A stretch of DNA of 64,000 nucleotides from Actibacterium sp. 188UL27-1 (GTDB lineage: Bacteria; Pseudomonadota; Alphaproteobacteria; Rhodobacterales; Rhodobacteraceae): contig NZ_JAFEUL010000006.1 of the NCBI RefSeq assembly GCF_016901225.1, forward strand, positions 124,001 through 188,000. The letters run 5' to 3'. The notes below the pieces were generated by a model. The model did no database searches. It was not told the origin of the DNA and worked only from the letters and a program-made list of their open reading frames with translations. The first letter of the stretch is position 1; each line of letters opens with the position of its first letter. Below, in pieces: positions 26,094-35,793 of the stretch. Both the position numbers and the translations under genes were made by a program.

Positions 26094-27805
26094 GCAAAAA
26101 GCCGGACGTTGCCGCACAAGCATTGGCGCGACTGGACGCGGCCTTGGCCTCGGGCGATTTGCCCGAGGCAGCGATTGCACCGGTACAAAAGCTGCGCACA
26201 AGGCTGACAAGTCCAGTACGCGTTTCTGTGCTGGGTCTGGCGACGGTTGGCAAATCATCTGTTTTGAATTTTCTGGCGGGCCAGGAGGTTGTTCCGGCAG
26301 GAATAGCCTTGCCCACGGTGCAACTTAAATGGGGCGACCACCAGCGCTGCGTTTCGATCCTGCCAGATGGCACCAAGCAGACGATGGATCATTTCCACGC
26401 GGATGTCGTCGCCACGGACGATCCGCTGTTCGTTGAGGTCGAGATGCCGCTGCCGGCCTTGCGGAAAATCTCGATCATGGAAGTCGTGATGGGAACCGAG
26501 GTTGCCGAACAAAAGCGCGCTCTTGCCTGGGCGGCGGGCCGTTCGGATATTGCCGTTTGGTGCACCCAGGAATTCGACGTTCTGGAACAGTATCTTTGGT
26601 CGACTATGCCAGATCGGCTCAAAGACCATGGTGTGTTGGCAGTGACCAAGGCTGACGAATTGGCCACGAATGGCGTCTTGGCAGAGCGTCTGGCCCAGTT
26701 CGAAAGCGAAACCGACGCCGAATTCCTGGATATCATGCCGCTCTCCACGACACAGGCCATTGCGGCGCGGCATCCTGACGGCACGGTCGATAAGGCGGCG
26801 TTTGACGCCAGCGGTGGGCGAAAGCTGATTCGCGCAATTTTGCGCCAAGTGCAGCAAGGCCAGCAGGCTGCCATTGATGGCTTCGATTTGTTGATGGTGC
26901 AGCATGGCCTCGACCCGCGTGAATATAAGGGCGAGATTGTCGAACAGGCACCCCCTGCCCCCCCACCCAAAGCCCCGACAAAAGCCAAGCAAGAAACGGA
27001 AAAACCCGCGCCGACACCGCCGCCTGTCGTCAATGATCCGGCACCGGAACAGGCCGCTCCGCCCAGTGTGCGCAAGGTATCTCGTCCGGTTGTGAAGCGG
27101 GACGGGTCACGCGTGTCGCGCCAAGCCCCTGCCCCCGATACCGGCACTCCGGAAGGTCCTGCGATTGAGATAGTCGCCGACGCAAATGTCAGCAAGTTGG
27201 AGGCCGCGCCGACCAAACCCGCGAAATCGGATGCAAAGACCAGGGACGGCGCGCCAAAGCCCAAGGTCAAGGTCCGCCGGTCGGCCGATATCATTGATAT
27301 CAAGGATGAAAAAACACTGGCCAAGCGCGCTGGGGGGCGCAAGCAAAGGCCCGTAAAAGCGACCGACCCCATTCTGGATACCGTCGGGCCAAGCTCTGTT
27401 GATGAGTTTCTGTTCGTCGACAAGGACAAGCCCGCTCCGCCGCAAACGGCTGCGGAGGCCGAGGTTGCCTCTCCAATCAGCGCAGATGCACGTGCTTTCT
27501 TTGAAAACGCGATCACGTATTTGCGGGCACAGGCGCAAGCTGTCTTGAAAGAGACCAGCAAGATGAACGGTGAGGCGAGCCCTATCGTGATGGAACGCTG
27601 TCTGGAAGCGGCCGATTGGCTTACAGATCAGTTGATGCAGATCGACAATGACGATCCCCATATTTCAGATGCATTAGAGACGGCATTGGACGCTGCCGAT
27701 CTGATGCAATTGATGCAGTTGGAAAATGAGACAGGTGCCGTGGAAGAGGCTGTGACGCTTCTAACACAAGTTAAGCGGGAATTTGAGGCCCGCATCGCTG
27801 CCTGA
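26090..27805 (+). CDS. P-loop GTPase with disordered middle and helical C-terminal domain
   Basis: A 571-residue protein. The N-terminal GTPase-like domain has the P-loop GLATVGKSS (49-57) and a G4 motif TKAD (186-189). G3 is not of the standard DxxG form, since the segment after the second strand reads MEVVMGTE. Residues about 285-460 are Pro/Ala/Lys-rich and probably disordered. The C-terminal 110 residues form a helical domain (from DARAFFENAITYLRAQAQAV). The GTG start overlaps the phosphatase stop (GTGA), so expression is coupled. It may be a phospho-target or the regulatory partner of the dynamin-like gene that follows 170 bp later. Confidence 0.82.
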   Translation: MSKKPDVAAQALARLDAALASGDLPEAAIAPVQKLRTRLTSPVRVSVLGLATVGKSSVLNFLAGQEVVPAGIALPTVQLKWGDHQRCVSILPDGTKQTMDHFHADVVATDDPLFVEVEMPLPALRKISIMEVVMGTEVAEQKRALAWAAGRSDIAVWCTQEFDVLEQYLWSTMPDRLKDHGVLAVTKADELATNGVLAERLAQFESETDAEFLDIMPLSTTQAIAARHPDGTVDKAAFDASGGRKLIRAILRQVQQGQQAAIDGFDLLMVQHGLDPREYKGEIVEQAPPAPPPKAPTKAKQETEKPAPTPPPVVNDPAPEQAAPPSVRKVSRPVVKRDGSRVSRQAPAPDTGTPEGPAIEIVADANVSKLEAAPTKPAKSDAKTRDGAPKPKVKVRRSADIIDIKDEKTLAKRAGGRKQRPVKATDPILDTVGPSSVDEFLFVDKDKPAPPQTAAEAEVASPISADARAFFENAITYLRAQAQAVLKETSKMNGEASPIVMERCLEAADWLTDQLMQIDNDDPHISDALETALDAADLMQLMQLENETGAVEEAVTLLTQVKREFEARIAA

Positions 27806-27975
27806 GACGGCGAAACTTCGCCGACATTCTCCCAACAAGCGCCATAAAAGCGCCCTGATTGATGCGTTATCGAATTGTGAACAGTGATGTACTAGGGATC
27901 TAAGTGTTTCTAGTGGCCGTGACCTGGAGGTCTGGACGTGCAGATCTGAGGTCTAGGTTGTGACAGGTGTATGAC

Positions 27976-30069
27976 ATGAAGATGGAAAATCCTATGACTA
28001 GCATGGCCAGCACCCAAGAGCAGGTGCACCAGCCGTCTGTGCATCTAGGCGTTGATCGCCTTGAAGGGTTTGTGGCCCGTCTCCAAGCATTCAACAGCAC
28101 CCTGAACGAGATTGCTGAGATTGGCGGCGAGGAAACCGCGAAAAAAGCGCAGCGTTTGCAAAAGCAGCTTTTGGCGCTTGAACCCAATGTTACAATGATC
28201 GGTCAGATCAAGGCAGGTAAGACGTCGTTGGTCAATGCGATGGTTGGCCAACCCGATCTGCTACCTGCAGATGTAAACCCGTGGACATCGGTTGTCACAT
28301 CGCTGCACCTGAATGCCACACAGGAAGATCAGGGCGCAGCGGCCTCGTTCCAGTTCTTCAACATGGATGAATGGGAACATCTGGTCGACGACGGGGGGCG
28401 GATTGGCGAATTGGCCAGCCGTGCCGGGGCCGATGATGAACTGGAAAAGGTGCGCGAACAGATCGCGATGATGCGGGAGAAGACCCGGCAGCGCCTGGGC
28501 CGCAAGTTTGAGATGCTTTTGGGCCAGAAGCACGATTACGGTTACTTCGACGAGGATCTGATACAGCGTTACGTCTGCCTGGGCGATGATTTCGACGATG
28601 AGGAAGACGTCGACCCGATCGCAAATCAACAAGGCCGGTTCGCCGATATCACCAAGTCCGCTGACCTGTTTCTCAAGCGGCCTGGTATTCCGATGCCGCT
28701 TTGCATCCGTGACACGCCCGGTGTGAACGACACGTTCATGATCCGCGAGCAGATCACGATCAACGCGCTGCGTGACAGCCGGACCTGCGTCGTGGTGCTG
28801 TCGGCCCATCAGGCGCTGACCTCGATGGATATGGCGCTGATCCGGATGATCGCGAACATGAAATCTCGCGAAGTCATCATCTTTGTGAATCGGATCGATG
28901 AATTGTCTGACCCAGCATCCCAAGTGCCGGAAATCCGCGACAGCATCATAGAGACGTTGCGCGTGAATAACGGCCCCGCGGATCCGCAGATCATCTTTGG
29001 CAGCGCCTATTGGGCCAATCTGGCATTGGCCGAGGGCATGGGCGATATCGTGGATGACAGCGCCGCATCTTTATTGGCTTGGGCCGATGCGGTTTTGCCC
29101 GAATCGGCCGAGGAGCTGTCACCGTCCGAGATGGTCTGGGAGCTGTCCGGCCTGCCCGACCTTTTCGACGCGATCTCGGAGCGGATTGTTGAAGGTGTTG
29201 GCCAGGAAACGCTGGACCGGGTTGCAAAACGCGCCATGAACCTGGCCAGTGGCGTGCGCGCCTCCGGCCAGGTCGTTTCGATGCGCGTCGATGGCGACAC
29301 GATTGCACCCGTCGATAAGGAGGCGTTGGCCCTGCGCCTGCGCAAGGTTGAGGACGAGCATCTGGCTCGCCTTACCGCGCGCCTGGAAAAAACCGTGGGC
29401 CAGTTTGCAGCACGGATCGATCAATCCCATGAGCGGTTCTTGGACCGCGCTTTGGAAAGCCTGCTTCAGCATTTGGAAAAGAACGGCGAAGACGTCGTTT
29501 GGAAATATAGCCCCGATGGCCTGCGCATGTTGCTGCGATCTAGCTATCAGGTGCTGCGGCGCAATTTTCAGTCCGAATGCGAGGGGATCTTTGCCCAGGC
29601 CGCGCAGGAATTGAGCGAAGCATACAAGCAGATGTTCAGCGTATCGGTTGATGGGTTCGGAATTTCACCGCCCACTGCGCCGGTTGTCCCCCCGCCCGTG
29701 TCGCTGGGCCAGACAATTGCACTTGATCTGCAAACCTCGTGGTGGAAAAGCTGGTGGAAACGGCGGCGCGGCTATCGCGCCTTTGCCAGCGGGTTCTACG
29801 AATTGATCGAGGCGGAGACCTCACCCATCGTGAACAGCCTGAAAGACACCCAGACCTCCCAACTGCGTAAGGATGCTGAAAGCATTTTGCGCGACTTTTT
29901 CAGTGAACAACGTGGCATCCTGATGGATGTGGCAGAAAAGGCGGACGTGCAGCTGGCCGATCTGAAGGACCTGTTTGGGGTGAATGCCCAGGCGGAACGC
30001 GAACGTCTGCTGAACGAGATCTTTGATGAGTTGGACGGTTTTACCACCAACGCTCAGAACCGAGGGTGA
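27976..30069 (+). CDS. bacterial dynamin-like GTPase
   Basis: A 697-residue dynamin-superfamily protein. G1 is GQIKAGKTS (76-84), G3 is DTPG (from 246) and G4 is NRID (from 305). A long insert between G1 and G3 is as in other bacterial dynamins. The C-terminal half is mostly helical, as expected for the assembly stalk. A striking cluster WWKSWWKRRRGYR (about 589-601) is a likely membrane-inserting paddle. The start is uncertain: the ATG at 27976 is used, with a GTG at 27967 and an ATG at 27994 in frame. The next GTPase gene starts 4 bp after the stop. The expected role is membrane binding or remodelling at the inner face of the cell membrane. Confidence 0.85.
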   Translation: MKMENPMTSMASTQEQVHQPSVHLGVDRLEGFVARLQAFNSTLNEIAEIGGEETAKKAQRLQKQLLALEPNVTMIGQIKAGKTSLVNAMVGQPDLLPADVNPWTSVVTSLHLNATQEDQGAAASFQFFNMDEWEHLVDDGGRIGELASRAGADDELEKVREQIAMMREKTRQRLGRKFEMLLGQKHDYGYFDEDLIQRYVCLGDDFDDEEDVDPIANQQGRFADITKSADLFLKRPGIPMPLCIRDTPGVNDTFMIREQITINALRDSRTCVVVLSAHQALTSMDMALIRMIANMKSREVIIFVNRIDELSDPASQVPEIRDSIIETLRVNNGPADPQIIFGSAYWANLALAEGMGDIVDDSAASLLAWADAVLPESAEELSPSEMVWELSGLPDLFDAISERIVEGVGQETLDRVAKRAMNLASGVRASGQVVSMRVDGDTIAPVDKEALALRLRKVEDEHLARLTARLEKTVGQFAARIDQSHERFLDRALESLLQHLEKNGEDVVWKYSPDGLRMLLRSSYQVLRRNFQSECEGIFAQAAQELSEAYKQMFSVSVDGFGISPPTAPVVPPPVSLGQTIALDLQTSWWKSWWKRRRGYRAFASGFYELIEAETSPIVNSLKDTQTSQLRKDAESILRDFFSEQRGILMDVAEKADVQLADLKDLFGVNAQAERERLLNEIFDELDGFTTNAQNRG

Positions 30070-30073
30070 TGCC

Positions 30074-31081
30074 ATGGTGATGGAACTTGGAGGCGGCCCC
30101 GAAGAGCATGGCGAACTGTCAGCATTGGCACCCCGCAAACCGCGGATCGCCCTGATGGGCGAGTTCAGTGCCGGCAAAAGCACGTTATCCAACCTGTTGC
30201 TGGGGGCACGGCCCTTACCGGAAAAGGTGACCGCCACGCGGCTATCCCCGGTCTGGATGTCCCACGGGACAGCGGCGGCACATCGGGTCAGCCTGGATGG
30301 TGAAATCGAAGAGATCAAACTGCACCGGATTGAAGAGGTCCCGGTGGAAGAAACCAAAGTGATCCGCGTCTTTCTTGATGCTGACATCCTGGAAGTATGC
30401 GATTTGATCGACTTTCCCGGTATTTCGGATCCGAACATGTCTTCGGAGGTGTGGCAGCGCGTCGTGGGCGAGGTTGATGCCGTGCTCTGGTGCACCCATG
30501 CGACCCAGGCGTGGCGACAAAGTGAGGCTGCCGTTTGGGATGACATGCCCGAGGCGGTTCGCGAAAACAGCGTTTTGCTGATCACCCGGTGGGACAAACT
30601 GACAACGGAGAAGGACCAATCGCGCGTTCGGCGACGGATCGAGAAAGAGACGCGCGGCTTGTTTGGGGCAACGTTCCCAATCTCCCTCACCCGCGCATTG
30701 GCAGCCGGTGATGACTATGACAAATGGGTGTCGTCGGGCGCGGAAGCGTTTACCAATCATCTGATTGATCTGGTCAAGCACCTTGGAGCATTTTTGCATA
30801 CCGAAGTTCCGCCCCTTTATCAGGTCGAAACCCTACCAGACGAGATGCGCAAGCCGATCGCGCGCTCCAAGCCAGTTGCTGGGGCGGCGAATGTCACATC
30901 AGCCCATGGTGCGGTTGCCCCGCGGCGTGTGGATTCATCGGTTGTTGGAAATCGGACGGCCCGTCCGGCACGCCGAAGCGCCGCTGAAGCCCGTAACCAA
31001 TTGCTGGATGACGAAGTCTCGCCGGCAACACCTGGACCCGATCCAGACAACCTAAGATCGGTCTTCGTAGATAACGATTGA
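30074..31081 (+). CDS. dynamin-related small GTPase
   Basis: A 335-residue GTPase. G1 is GEFSAGKST (29-37), a sequence typical of the dynamin/YfjP-like group. G3 is DFPG (113-116) and G4 is TRWDK (171-175). After the G domain (about 20-240) the C-terminal 90 residues are rich in Arg, Ala and Pro and probably disordered. It starts 4 bp after the dynamin gene, so the two are likely made in matched amounts. Paired bacterial dynamins often form heteromers. The ATG at 30074 is used; an in-frame ATG lies at 30080. Confidence 0.85.
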   Translation: MVMELGGGPEEHGELSALAPRKPRIALMGEFSAGKSTLSNLLLGARPLPEKVTATRLSPVWMSHGTAAAHRVSLDGEIEEIKLHRIEEVPVEETKVIRVFLDADILEVCDLIDFPGISDPNMSSEVWQRVVGEVDAVLWCTHATQAWRQSEAAVWDDMPEAVRENSVLLITRWDKLTTEKDQSRVRRRIEKETRGLFGATFPISLTRALAAGDDYDKWVSSGAEAFTNHLIDLVKHLGAFLHTEVPPLYQVETLPDEMRKPIARSKPVAGAANVTSAHGAVAPRRVDSSVVGNRTARPARRSAAEARNQLLDDEVSPATPGPDPDNLRSVFVDND

Positions 31082-31164
31082 TTTCGGTCACACAAAGAGG
31101 TCAGATGAACATGACGATTTATTGACAGGCTTCCACGAAAGCCGATTATAACGTATGGGTCGGT

Positions 31165-31575
31165 ATGGAAAATTTGAAGATAATTGAGGAACAGGTGACT
31201 GTGTCTGATGAACTGGATAGCCTGCGCAGCGCTTTCCCAGACTGCCAGACGGTCGCTTTTGCTGATTTGTCATCACGCATGATTCTGAAGACAAGCAGCG
31301 CGCAGAAAACACCACAGGAATTAATGGACCGTCTTTGTGAAGAAGCTGTTTCCATTTTTGGTGATATCGGATCGAATCTCTCATTGTCGGATGACACGGA
31401 TGCCGCTCAGGCAGTCGTTTTCACCTCGACATCGCTAAAGATTTTCTTGCGCGGCGCGCAAGAGCCTGCCGATATCCTGTGCTGTGTCTGTAGCCCCTCA
31501 ATTGATGTCGACAGTTTTTTGCGGCACGCGCAACCTGCGTTGGACCGCATCAGTCAGGGTCCGTCCGCTGCGTGA
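31165..31575 (+). CDS. small protein, possible roadblock/LC7-like
   Basis: A 136-residue cytoplasmic protein with no clear family assignment. Its order of segments fits the roadblock/LC7 fold: a first helix (ELDSLRSAFPDC), a beta pair (QTVAFADLSSRMILKTSS), a central helix (PQELMDRLCEEAVSIFG), a further beta pair (AVVFTSTSLKIFLRGAQ) and a last helix (VDSFLRHAQPALDRI). Roadblock proteins regulate small GTPases such as MglA. Lying next to three GTPase genes, it could be a GTPase regulator. Both the fold and the role are inferences from pattern. Confidence 0.6.
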   Translation: MENLKIIEEQVTVSDELDSLRSAFPDCQTVAFADLSSRMILKTSSAQKTPQELMDRLCEEAVSIFGDIGSNLSLSDDTDAAQAVVFTSTSLKIFLRGAQEPADILCCVCSPSIDVDSFLRHAQPALDRISQGPSAA

Positions 31576-31604
31576 CACCCGGCAATCGAGCGGTGTAAGG
31601 TAAA

Positions 31605-32393
31605 TTGGCAGATACAATCGACTTGACGGCGCGCCTAACAAAGCTGGCCAATGCGGGTGAGACTTACAGTAATGGGGCTCGTGTTATCGCACGCGGTGGC
31701 GGAGAAGAAGCGCTGGCTGCGATCCTGCGGGCCATCGACGACACGATCCTGATGCGAAAGCTAACGTTTCGATCCGGTAGGGAAAGCTCTCTCAATCTGG
31801 TTGTTTCAGGTCGGCGGATCGTCGGAGTATCTGACGTGGATATCCCGGGCCAGACATCCGACACCACTTTGCTAACTGATCCATTGTCTGAAGAAGACGA
31901 TGCGATGATGCAGGCATTGACCGAAACCATCTTGGCCTTTGTCCAGACCGATGGCCCCATCAGCGTATTGCCGGTCAAGGCCAGTCGATCCGGCGGAATG
32001 CCGACGGCAGGCCTATCGATCCGCACACTGGCGGATGCCTGGGGCGTGGAAATGGATGCGACACCCATGAAGCGGTTTTTGAGAGCCTGTCAGGATTTCG
32101 TACCTGCGGCTGTCCACTACAAGGCCGATATTCTGGCCAACCGCCATGGAGATGAGGCAACAGACCTGCAGACCCTCGCCGAAGAGCGGGCTCCGTCTGC
32201 GGAAACCGCCTATCTTGCGCTGTATCCCGAGCAAACTGGCGGATCCTGGCTGATCAATATCAGTTATGGACTGAAAGATGCCCGATGTGTTCTGTTGGCA
32301 CGGGCGGGTGAGGAAACTGGGCTGTTAACCTGTGACTCCTCACATCTTGGGAAAGTGGTCGGAAACTGGCAGCGCGCCACCCAACACGTCTAG
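31605..32393 (+). CDS. hypothetical protein of the kinase/GTPase block
   Basis: A 262-residue soluble protein that I do not recognise. No signal peptide, transmembrane helix or catalytic motif is visible. Two halves with alternating strands and helices (for example SSLNLVVSGRRIVGVSDVDI and GSWLINISYGLKDARCVLLA) suggest an alpha/beta fold. The only in-frame start near the upstream gene is a TTG at 31605, with AAGG 4 bases before it. It lies 29 bp after the roadblock-like gene, in the same direction, so it probably belongs to the same transcript. Confidence 0.65.
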   Translation: MADTIDLTARLTKLANAGETYSNGARVIARGGGEEALAAILRAIDDTILMRKLTFRSGRESSLNLVVSGRRIVGVSDVDIPGQTSDTTLLTDPLSEEDDAMMQALTETILAFVQTDGPISVLPVKASRSGGMPTAGLSIRTLADAWGVEMDATPMKRFLRACQDFVPAAVHYKADILANRHGDEATDLQTLAEERAPSAETAYLALYPEQTGGSWLINISYGLKDARCVLLARAGEETGLLTCDSSHLGKVVGNWQRATQHV

Positions 32394-32424
32394 ACCTTGT
32401 CAAAATAGTGTCGAAGACAATTCA

Positions 32425-32445
32425 TTTAGCGAAATATTAGCTAAA
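32425..32445. promoter_or_regulatory. A/T-rich dyad before the binding-protein/OmpA gene
   Basis: Perfect 6-bp arms TTTAGC and GCTAAA with a 9-nt spacer, in an A/T-rich 257-bp gap that probably holds a promoter. An operator role is conjectural. Confidence 0.25.
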
Positions 32446-32650
32446 GTTAACGCTGATATTTACTTGGTATTGCAACAAATCCCGTTTGCAACCAGAATTT
32501 GCCTCAGTCTGTTCACAAATAGCGACCATCTTACCCCAGAATGTAAAGGTATTTCGGGTTAACAGGTCAACCAGCTGCAATGCCCGGTCAGCTTGGTGAA
32601 CAGCGGTGATGCGCTTGTGCGCTGTTAACTATTTGGACGAGGAGAACGTC

Positions 32651-34240
32651 ATGAACATTCTGAGAATGGCCCGGGGCACATCCGCATTGCGTGCGCTGTC
32701 CTTGATCAGTGCAGTTTTGTTGCCCACCGCCGTGATAGCGGATCAAGTTGCGTTGAAATCAGCGGATGGCACAGTGAACCTGGTGGGCGAATTCGTCGAG
32801 TTTAAAGACGACAACTATGTCATTCGCACCGCATTGGGCGATCTACGGATCAGTGCTGCACGTGTTCGTTGCGAAGGGGACGCCTGCCCCAGCTTCGAGA
32901 CCGAAGGTGTCGACATGAAGATAGCCGGGTCTGACACAATCGGCCTAGGTCTGATGCCGCTTTTGATGTCTGGATATGCCTCGTTCCTTGATGCGGAGGC
33001 TTCGGTGGCTGCGACAAGCAATGAAGGTGAGATCCTTGCCAGCTTCATTGGCGACGGCGGCTTCGGTGAGGAGATCGGATCATATCTGGTATCCTCCGAT
33101 CAATCGGATGCCGCGTTTCGGAGCCTGTTAGAAAAGAATGCCGATATCGGCATGTCCACCCGCCGCATTGTCCCTGCCGAAGCGCGCGAATTGAAGGCGG
33201 ATGGTGCCGGCAACATGGTCAGCCCGGAACAGGAGCACATCCTGGCAGTTGACAGCCTGGTGGTCATCACCCATCCGAGCAACCCAATTGAAACCATGAC
33301 CTTTGAAGATCTGCGCGAGATCTATAATGGTCGGATTACCAATTGGTCACAACTGGGCGGGCAAGACGCCACCATCACCGTCGTTAGCCGCAATGAAGGC
33401 TCCGGTACGCGCGGGGCCTTTGAAGGCAGTGTTTTCGGCGATGCGACCCCAGCAAGTGGTACATCGATCATCGAAGCAGAAGACAACAACACCGTCGCCG
33501 CCACGGTGAACAGCGATCCGAACGCCATTGGCTATGTTGGATATGCCTTCCAGCGCGGTGCTAAATCATTGACGCTGGTCAACGAATGCGGTTTGACGGC
33601 TACGCCCGACGCCTTTTCGGCCAAGACGGAGGAATACGACCTTCAGCGTCGCTTGTACCTTTACACGCGCGCAGACAATACCAACGAAAATACCAGCAAG
33701 TTCCTGGATTATGCCCTGTCAGAGGACGCAGACGGCGTGATTGCAAAGGCTGGCTTTATCGATCTGGGCATCCGCCTGCGTTCGCAAGGGCCCGACAGCG
33801 TACGTGCGCAAGCTCTGCAAGCAGCCGAAGTTGACAATTACGAGGCCGGTTTCATCAATGAAATGCTAGAAGAAATGTCGAACTACGACCGTTTGTCGAC
33901 GACATTCCGCTTTCGAACCGGCGTGTCGAAACTAGACGAACGTGGACGGCTGGACCTGCAGCGTCTGGCGCGTTTCCTCGAAAACAAGCCCGCCGGGACC
34001 GAGGTGCGCATGGTTGGATTTACCGACGATGTCGGCGCGTTTGATTCAAACCGCGACCTATCGGTCAATCGCGCGAATAGCGTTGTCGAACAGTTGCGCG
34101 CTGCCGCGAGCAACGGCCTGCCAGATATCCAGATTTCGGCGACAGGCTATGGTGAGATCGCTCCGGTCGGATGTAACGTGACCGAAAAGGGTCGCGCCAC
34201 CAACCGCCGGGTCGAGGTGTGGATCTCAAAGCAGGGCTAA
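32651..34240 (+). CDS. PstS-like phosphate-binding domain fused to OmpA-like domain
   Basis: A 529-residue exported protein. A signal peptide (about 1-32, cleaved near VIADQ) is followed by a short N-terminal domain. A PstS-type binding domain (about 90-370) has MKIAGSDTIGLGLMPLL, FEDLREIYNGRITNWSQLGG and SRNEGSGTRGAFE, all phosphate-binding-protein marks. The C-terminal OmpA-like peptidoglycan-binding domain (about 415-529) has TTFRFRTGVSKLDERGR and ends NRRVEVWI. GAGGAG precedes the ATG at 32651. The fusion would place a ligand-binding domain on the cell wall, which suits sensing or tethering better than transport. A terminator follows. Confidence 0.9.
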   Translation: MNILRMARGTSALRALSLISAVLLPTAVIADQVALKSADGTVNLVGEFVEFKDDNYVIRTALGDLRISAARVRCEGDACPSFETEGVDMKIAGSDTIGLGLMPLLMSGYASFLDAEASVAATSNEGEILASFIGDGGFGEEIGSYLVSSDQSDAAFRSLLEKNADIGMSTRRIVPAEARELKADGAGNMVSPEQEHILAVDSLVVITHPSNPIETMTFEDLREIYNGRITNWSQLGGQDATITVVSRNEGSGTRGAFEGSVFGDATPASGTSIIEAEDNNTVAATVNSDPNAIGYVGYAFQRGAKSLTLVNECGLTATPDAFSAKTEEYDLQRRLYLYTRADNTNENTSKFLDYALSEDADGVIAKAGFIDLGIRLRSQGPDSVRAQALQAAEVDNYEAGFINEMLEEMSNYDRLSTTFRFRTGVSKLDERGRLDLQRLARFLENKPAGTEVRMVGFTDDVGAFDSNRDLSVNRANSVVEQLRAAASNGLPDIQISATGYGEIAPVGCNVTEKGRATNRRVEVWISKQG

Positions 34241-34274
34241 ACCCGAGTAGAGGGTCCTAAACCCGGTTATCTGC

Positions 34275-34305
34275 AAAAGCGGCGCCTGTTGCGCCGCTTT
34301 TCCTT
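34275..34305 (+). terminator. rho-independent terminator
   Basis: Perfect 11-bp stem (arms 34275-34285 and 34291-34301, AAAAGCGGCGC and complement) with a 5-nt loop, ending in TTTTCCTTT. It lies 35 bp after the OmpA-fusion stop and closes that transcript, so the twin-PilJ genes downstream need their own promoter. Confidence 0.85.
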
Positions 34306-34726
34306 TGTTTGGGCACAACGGATGGATCGCCACATTTCGATTGACGACACAACGCCGATGGCGTCGCGTTCAAGGCCATTCTGACACAATTCCCTTTAAA
34401 AATGAGGTATGCGCCCAGCTCTTAACTAGCTAACCCTACGAGATAGAGGTATCTGCTTGATTAGTATATATTTTTTATAAACAGTGCCCGGATACTTGGT
34501 TGATCGTTCGCGGTATGGAAGCAGCGCTATTTATGGGTTTGACACGAAAGAAACCCAACGTTTCCACAAAAAAGTACGCAGTTCAGCGCACAACGATGTC
34601 GGTAATTAACCAGTACGAATTAAACATGGTGCGTGTGTTTGCACCCTAAACACAGATGGGATGTTGGTCACATTCTCCCTTTGGGATCGAGTGTCGGTCA
34701 AGGACAGGACAACTAGGAACGAAGAC
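34306..34726. other. 421-bp A/T-rich intergenic region
   Basis: No gene found. The sequence is clearly more A/T-rich than the flanking genes, especially near 34455-34485, and probably carries the promoter for the twin-PilJ genes. No confident -35/-10 pair is called. Confidence 0.4.
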
Positions 34727-35719
34727 ATGAAAACAGCTGCAAGCGCAAATCCCGGTCACAAGGCCAACTTCAAAAACATGGCGGGATCATTGGTTTTAAT
34801 CGCCGGAATAATGCCAGCCGGTGCTGCTTTTGCGACCACGGCCACATCGGCCGCAGCTGTTTCACCCTCTGGCAGCACAGCTGCGATCCAGGCCAATACC
34901 AGCCGCAAACAAAGCATCGGCGGCAGTGAGCGGGTCGATTATTCGGGGCGCCTGCATATGCTGTCGCAACGCGTTGCGGCATCAGCCTGCATGCTCAAGG
35001 CCAACCAAAATCCGGATATCAGTCGCGGCCTGATGGCCGGATCCGCATCCGAAGTCGACCGGATCCTCGACGCGCTTGAATTTGGAAGCGCCCGGTTGAA
35101 GATCGTCGGGGCCGAGACCCGCAAGAAGACCTTGCAAACGATCCACAGTTTCCGCGATCAGTGGAGCCCGGTGCGCGCAGCCATCACCGATATTCTGGAA
35201 AACGGTGTCTCCGATACGCAGATGGCCACGATCGAAAATGCCAATATTACGCTGCTTGAAACCGCGACATTGCTGGTGAGCGAAATCTCTGGCCAGTATT
35301 CCGATCCAGCGGAGCTGTTACAGGTCGACGCGATCATGGTCGATATTTCTGGTCGTCAGCGCATGCGGACCCAGAAAATGCTCAAGGAAGCCTGCGAAAT
35401 CTGGAATGGTACCTCTGACCAGATCACCCAGGAAGACTTTCTGGAAACGATGGATCTTTTTGATGTGTCCTTGAATGCATTGCGCGATGGGATGCCTGAT
35501 GCAGGTGTTTCCCCTGCCCCGACGCCGAAAATCCGCGAAAAGCTGGATGGTATCTGGTCGGAATGGCAAGAGATCAAAGCCGTGTTGAACAAGGTGCCAG
35601 AGGCTGGCGAATTGCCTGCTGATGTGAAGACAGCACTTTACCTTCAGATGAACAATGCGCTGATTGAAACAAATGATGTGGTCAGCCTTTACACGAAACA
35701 TGCAAAATATGAGTATTAA
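34727..35719 (+). CDS. secreted protein with two PilJ/NarX-type domains (paralog 1)
   Basis: A 330-residue exported protein. The signal peptide (about 1-37) has the hydrophobic core AGSLVLIAGIMPAGAAF. Two copies of the type IV pilus methyl-accepting/NarX-like sensor domain follow. The signature is seen twice, as RVDYSGRLHMLSQRVAA near 78 and VDISGRQRMRTQKMLKEA near 208. In NarX-type sensors this helix pair carries the nitrate-binding site. No transmembrane helix follows, so it is a stand-alone periplasmic sensor or binding protein. AGGA precedes the ATG at 34727. A close paralog follows 74 bp after. Confidence 0.82.
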   Translation: MKTAASANPGHKANFKNMAGSLVLIAGIMPAGAAFATTATSAAAVSPSGSTAAIQANTSRKQSIGGSERVDYSGRLHMLSQRVAASACMLKANQNPDISRGLMAGSASEVDRILDALEFGSARLKIVGAETRKKTLQTIHSFRDQWSPVRAAITDILENGVSDTQMATIENANITLLETATLLVSEISGQYSDPAELLQVDAIMVDISGRQRMRTQKMLKEACEIWNGTSDQITQEDFLETMDLFDVSLNALRDGMPDAGVSPAPTPKIREKLDGIWSEWQEIKAVLNKVPEAGELPADVKTALYLQMNNALIETNDVVSLYTKHAKYEY

Positions 35720-35793
35720 AGGAATGCTGGGAGGGGGCTCTCAGTAGGGCGTATCTGCAGGTTGGGATACGCTTCGTATCGAGGAGTTGTGTT

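Noticed and set aside
21294-31081. Type VI secretion regulatory cluster
   Set aside because: Kinase, FHA and PP2C genes fit, but no sheath, tube, baseplate, ClpV or membrane-complex genes occur in the window.
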